Below, in pieces: positions 15,508 through 18,833 of a stretch of 18,833 nucleotides of DNA. The notes under the pieces are model-generated. The model worked only from the letters and a program-made list of their open reading frames with translations, had not been told where the DNA came from and ran no database searches. This DNA is from JBJELF01 sp051879015 (GTDB lineage: Bacteria; Bacillota; Clostridia; Lachnospirales; Lachnospiraceae), in contig JBJELF010000048.1 of assembly GCA_051879015.1 (NCBI GenBank), positions 1 to 18,833 of the forward strand, written 5' to 3'. The position numbers and the translations under genes are program-made. Each line of letters opens with the position of its first letter. Position 1 is the stretch's first letter.

Positions 15508-16308
15508 ATGGAACCAATTTCTTTAGAATCAATTTTGACATTATTTATTATGGTTGTCTTTGGCTTTGGTTTGCCGATTGCGGCAACTATTTTGTGGAAG
15601 CGCTATAGCCATACCAGCATCAAACCCATGTTAGTTGGTGCGGCTGTGTTTGTAATATTTGCTATGATTATCGAGCAGGCAGTACATGCAGTATGCATTC
15701 TTTTTGACAATCCAATTTCTAAATTTGTCACTTCTAATGGTATGATTTATGCGATTTACGGAGGTTTGGCAGCGGGTCTTTGTGAGGAAATTGGAAGATT
15801 TGTAGCTTTTAAATTTGTGCTCAAGAAAGAAAAACATCCAGACAGTGCAATCATGTATGGCATTGGGCATGGCGGTATTGAGTGTATTTTTGTTTTGGGT
15901 GTCACGGTATTGGTGTATTTGATTCTTGCGCTGATGTACAATTCCATGGGATACGAAAATTTCATCATTCGTATGGGAGCGGATTTACAGCAGGAGTGGA
16001 ATGGAATTATTGCTAGTTTGAGCGAATATCATGTGATGACAGGTGCAGCAGGGGTTGTGGAGAGAGTGGCAGCTATAGCATTGCATGTGGAGCTTTCTGT
16101 GATTGTCTTTGCGGCAGTGAAGCAAAACAAAATCATGTATCTTCCATTAGCAATTGTGCTTCATGCCTTGATTGATGTCATTGCTGGTCTGTATCAGGTG
16201 GGATGGATTGATAATATCTGGCTTATAGAAGGAATTATTATTCTCTATGTGGGAGCTATTTTCTTCTTTGCAGATAAAAAATATGAAGAGCTGAAGAAAG
16301 ATGCATGA
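15508..16308 (+). CDS. YhfC-family putative intramembrane metalloprotease
   Basis: The 266-residue protein is strongly hydrophobic, with about seven to eight membrane segments. It carries the charged motifs expected of the YhfC group, which is distantly related to CPBP/Abi membrane proteases: EEIGR (93-97), HGGIE (121-125), ER at 185-186 with His193, and HALID (219-223). These Glu and His residues lie within or next to membrane segments and could bind a metal. Proteolysis is presumed from the family, not shown. A ribosome site GTGAGG is seven bases from the ATG. It is 46 bases after the SdpI-like gene with no terminator between, so it is probably the third gene of that operon. Confidence 0.85.
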   Translation: MEPISLESILTLFIMVVFGFGLPIAATILWKRYSHTSIKPMLVGAAVFVIFAMIIEQAVHAVCILFDNPISKFVTSNGMIYAIYGGLAAGLCEEIGRFVAFKFVLKKEKHPDSAIMYGIGHGGIECIFVLGVTVLVYLILALMYNSMGYENFIIRMGADLQQEWNGIIASLSEYHVMTGAAGVVERVAAIALHVELSVIVFAAVKQNKIMYLPLAIVLHALIDVIAGLYQVGWIDNIWLIEGIIILYVGAIFFFADKKYEELKKDA

Positions 16309-16392
16309 TACAGTGCGGCATTTATTCATGCGATAAAGGATAAGATAGACTGTGAGAGCAGAAGATACAGATAGTTTTTCAGAAAGAATGTC

Positions 16393-16430
16393 AGAGCGGG
16401 CAGGAAAAATTCTCTCCCGCTCTATTTTTT
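16393..16430 (+). terminator. Rho-independent terminator after the yhfC-like gene
   Basis: AGAGCGGG (16393-16400) pairs perfectly with CCCGCTCT (16416-16423) and is followed by A and six T (16424-16430). It lies about 85 bases after the yhfC stop and closes the sdp-like operon. On the minus strand it forms the same stem but has only a poor T tract, so termination of the convergent lipoprotein gene here would be less efficient. Nothing else recognisable was seen in 16309-16502. Confidence 0.85.
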
Positions 16431-16502
16431 GATGCTTGGTGATACTTCGTTTGGGGGTATGTCCATTTACAGACTTGCCTGTGAGATAAAAGCCACATCT
16501 CT

Positions 16503-18602
16503 TTACGGATTCAATATTTGTTCCCAGATGGTTCTTTCCGGCCAGCCAGTGGTGTCAAATCCAGTGCGGATTAAATCGGAATAATGCTGTAATTTGTTTC
16601 GAATTTGTATATTTTCTGGAATAAAGACAGTTGTTCCATAGAGGTATCCATTCACAGCTTCGGCGAAGATGGTGGCTCGGTCTTCTGTTGGAAAGGTTGT
16701 GGAATAAGTGTCAATAAAATAAATCATATCACTTGTCGCCATGCTCCAATAGATATACTGCCCCCATGGGTTATCAATTTCGTAATCCGGATAGCTGTAA
16801 TTGTAATAAAAATCCGTTGGATTATACTGATTCCAGTCATATTCAAATAAGATTCCCTTTCCTTCAAGGGTGCGGTCAATCAGATGGGCAATTTCATGAT
16901 GCAGAGTCTGAGCTGATAAAAAGTCAGGAGCCATGCCAATATCCAGTGCCAAGTCGGCAAAGTGATAAGTTTGGTATACCAGTCCGCCAGCGCTGCTGAT
17001 GCCAAAATCGTCTTCGCAGCTTAGTCCATTGACTAGATAAATGGTGATGGAGTCACTGTCTGACAAAAACATTTGTGAGAAGAAGCCTTCTGGATAAAAA
17101 GCCAACTGTTCCTGCAAAAGATTGAGGGCACTCATGATGGTTGACTCATCATTACAGACTCCAGCATAGTAATTTCCTATGAGAGCTTTGCATTCACTTC
17201 CAATTTTGATATCGCTGAATCCATATTGAGCTGCAATGGCACTTGCCAACTCCTTTTCGTCTGTCAGATAATCTTCTAATCCATCGCGAATATATTTGGA
17301 ATCTACGATAAACGGAATCATATTGATAGTGAGCTCTTTTGATGAAGCGGAGCTGTAAAGACCATCAATCGTTTCACCGTCTTTTGTGTGAAGCAGATAA
17401 ATGGAGCCGGGAGCATCATCTCGAGACAGTTGTATATAATAGCAGGTATCTGCCAGTTTCGTAAAGGTCAAATAAAGATTAGGGCTTCTCCATTGTTCGG
17501 GATCTGGAACAGGGCAAACAATGCGAGTTCCCTCAATTCTGCCACCTTCAGCAGCGAGAAGATGAAGAATATCACATTGTATTTTTGATGTTTCTTCTGA
17601 GAAAGTGACATTAAAAAACTCACTGCTGTTCAGACAATAATAGTAGGAGGCATTGTTGAGATTTTCTGGGAAATAGATGAAGTCAGCGTTGACATCTCCT
17701 ATTGCCATGTTGTAATAGTCTTCTTCCGTCTGCTCCATATAGCGAAATTCTGTTCCAAAGATAGAGGGTATTATGATATCACTTTGACAGGCATAGACTT
17801 CACCAGATAATAGATTCATAGCGATAAAACCTGGCTGACCAGCTGCAGTGGAGACGGATAGGAAAGCGATATAGGAAGTTACGCCATCTTTTGTAACTGG
17901 GTAAATTGAATTTATGTAAGTTGGCACAATAGAGCCAGTCTGCTCTGGTATTACAAGAATGTTGGTGGTAGAAATTTCGTCGGTCATCATATTAAAATAA
18001 TAAACCGTTTCTTTGTCAATCCAGGCATAAAAAGCACCATCAGGAGAATGTGTACCAAAATCTGGTGCATCAGTCGTGTGAAGATTGAAATCACTGTCCA
18101 AGTACTCAAGTTTTCGGGTCATACCGTTCATATAAAAAATTTTCTGAAGCTGTGGAAAGTAGCTAAAGTCGTAGAAATATTCCTCCTCTTCGGTTTCGAG
18201 AAGATATTTCTTGATCAAATCTCCAGTATGGATATCGAAATATTCCAAAAAGTACTCAGGTGTGTAGAGTTGGGTGTCCTCTGCGTAGGAATAAATTTGT
18301 TTAATGAGCAAAAAAGTATTGTCATCAATTGGTATCGTATTTACGATAAATTCGTTATCGGGCAGCGGAAGCAGAGTAAGACTAGGAGAAATATTGACAA
18401 GCAAAGATTCTTCTGTTGAAGATTCAATGACAGTCTGTGTATTTTCTGTAGAAACTTCAACAGAAGCAGTTGGCGATTTGGCAGTATCAGATTCCTGTGC
18501 TGTGGAAGATATTGTCTGATTGGGGGGAATGTCTGCCCTTTGGCAGCTGCAAAAACTAAGGACAATGATGAACAGCGAAAGCAAATAGATTTGTTTTTTC
18601 AT
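16503..18602 (-). CDS. Predicted lipoprotein with C-terminal HExxH (gluzincin-like) metallopeptidase motif
   Basis: This 699-residue protein starts with a basic, hydrophobic signal segment and Cys20 in SFCSC (Ser at -1), consistent with lipoprotein processing and anchoring outside the membrane. A Ser/Thr/Glu-rich linker (about 22-66) follows. Residues about 70-430 are rich in aromatic, beta-like segments, including a SPDGAFYAWID stretch (186-196) reminiscent of TolB/propeller blades. I do not recognise the domain with certainty. The C-terminal region has HEIAH (569-573) and, 67 residues later, EDRATIF (640-646), a plausible third zinc ligand in the style of gluzincins. Its target is unknown. 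The start has GGAGGA upstream. It is monocistronic as far as the window shows, converging on the sdp-like operon, with no sign of disruption. Confidence 0.85.
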   Translation of the reverse strand: MKKQIYLLSLFIIVLSFCSCQRADIPPNQTISSTAQESDTAKSPTASVEVSTENTQTVIESSTEESLLVNISPSLTLLPLPDNEFIVNTIPIDDNTFLLIKQIYSYAEDTQLYTPEYFLEYFDIHTGDLIKKYLLETEEEEYFYDFSYFPQLQKIFYMNGMTRKLEYLDSDFNLHTTDAPDFGTHSPDGAFYAWIDKETVYYFNMMTDEISTTNILVIPEQTGSIVPTYINSIYPVTKDGVTSYIAFLSVSTAAGQPGFIAMNLLSGEVYACQSDIIIPSIFGTEFRYMEQTEEDYYNMAIGDVNADFIYFPENLNNASYYYCLNSSEFFNVTFSEETSKIQCDILHLLAAEGGRIEGTRIVCPVPDPEQWRSPNLYLTFTKLADTCYYIQLSRDDAPGSIYLLHTKDGETIDGLYSSASSKELTINMIPFIVDSKYIRDGLEDYLTDEKELASAIAAQYGFSDIKIGSECKALIGNYYAGVCNDESTIMSALNLLQEQLAFYPEGFFSQMFLSDSDSITIYLVNGLSCEDDFGISSAGGLVYQTYHFADLALDIGMAPDFLSAQTLHHEIAHLIDRTLEGKGILFEYDWNQYNPTDFYYNYSYPDYEIDNPWGQYIYWSMATSDMIYFIDTYSTTFPTEDRATIFAEAVNGYLYGTTVFIPENIQIRNKLQHYSDLIRTGFDTTGWPERTIWEQILNP

Positions 18603-18625
18603 AAAAAATCCTCCTTCCTTAGGAT

Positions 18626-18656
18626 ATATTCTATTTTACCAAAAAAGATAGAATAT
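18626..18656. repeat. Inverted repeat over the likely promoter of the lipoprotein gene
   Basis: ATATTCTAT (18626-18634) and its exact reverse complement ATAGAATAT (18648-18656) are separated by 13 bases, just upstream of the lipoprotein start. On the minus strand a TAAAAT -10-like box (18638-18633) lies between the arms, with a poor -35 (TTTCTA, 18661-18656) 17 bases before it. The repeat would therefore cover the region from -35 to the start site, as an operator would. The promoter itself is only weakly supported. Confidence 0.45.
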
Positions 18657-18833
18657 AGAAAGGAGTAAATTTCATTTTGCATGATGATTGAGAGAGAAAT
18701 ATGTTTCTTGGAATTACGGTGAATTGTTGTGGAAAAAATCATTGTTATATGTTAAACTATCTCTATATTTAATGGATATAGGACTAATTATTAAGTAACC
18801 AAATACATAGAAATAAGGATTTAAACATAGACA

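Noticed and set aside
16431..16502. Terminator for the minus-strand lipoprotein gene
   Set aside because: Only short stems (for example GAGAT/ATCTC) and no T tract on the minus strand. Weak use of the 16393-16423 stem is possible but not supported.
18721..18833. Possible + strand promoter such as TTGTTA-16-TATATT near the right edge
   Set aside because: Both boxes are weak, the stretch is very AT-rich, and no downstream gene is visible before the window ends. I see nothing firm in 18662-18833.

Overview
The window looks like a piece of a strictly anaerobic Firmicute chromosome, most likely a gut-type clostridium of the Lachnospiraceae. This is inferred from the oxygen-independent cbi pathway genes, moderate GC, AGGAGG-type ribosome sites, frequent TTG starts and clostridial-looking proteins. 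No database search was possible.

Region 1 (1-14485) is a nearly continuous cobalamin (vitamin B12) biosynthesis block on the + strand. It opens with the C-terminal tail of a gene that is probably cbiP, closed by an intrinsic terminator. A consensus-like promoter (256-284) then appears to drive one long operon of about 14.2 kb: cobT, cobU, cobS, a second short CobU-like gene, cobC, cbiB, cbiC, cbiD, cbiF, cbiG, cbiH, a cbiJ-cbiE-cbiT triple fusion, cbiA and a MATE-family transporter. A strong terminator follows at 14440-14485. The order puts nucleotide-loop assembly (cobT/U/S/C) and the aminopropanol step (cbiB) first, then corrin-ring methylation, reduction, contraction and rearrangement (cbiC to cbiJET), then side-chain amidation (cbiA). 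The cobalt chelatase, the C20 methyltransferase CbiL, CobD and a corrinoid adenosyltransferase are not in the window.

Region 2 (14440-16430) is a compact three-gene + strand operon resembling Bacillus subtilis sdpRI: an ArsR-type SdpR-like repressor, an SdpI-like membrane protein, and a YhfC-family putative intramembrane metalloprotease. Two TTTAGA-N6-TCTAAA inverted repeats bracket its promoter. One of them is the hairpin of the upstream operon's terminator, whose descending arm also supplies the -35 box.

Region 3 (16503-18656) is one minus-strand gene for a 699-residue predicted lipoprotein with a C-terminal HExxH zinc-peptidase-like motif, preceded by an inverted repeat over its likely promoter. 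From 18660 to the right end no gene is visible. I saw no RNA gene, mobile element or CRISPR array.

The points most worth following up are the two CobU paralogues that have lost complementary motifs, the dual operator/terminator/promoter arrangement of the sdp-like operon, and the HExxH lipoprotein.
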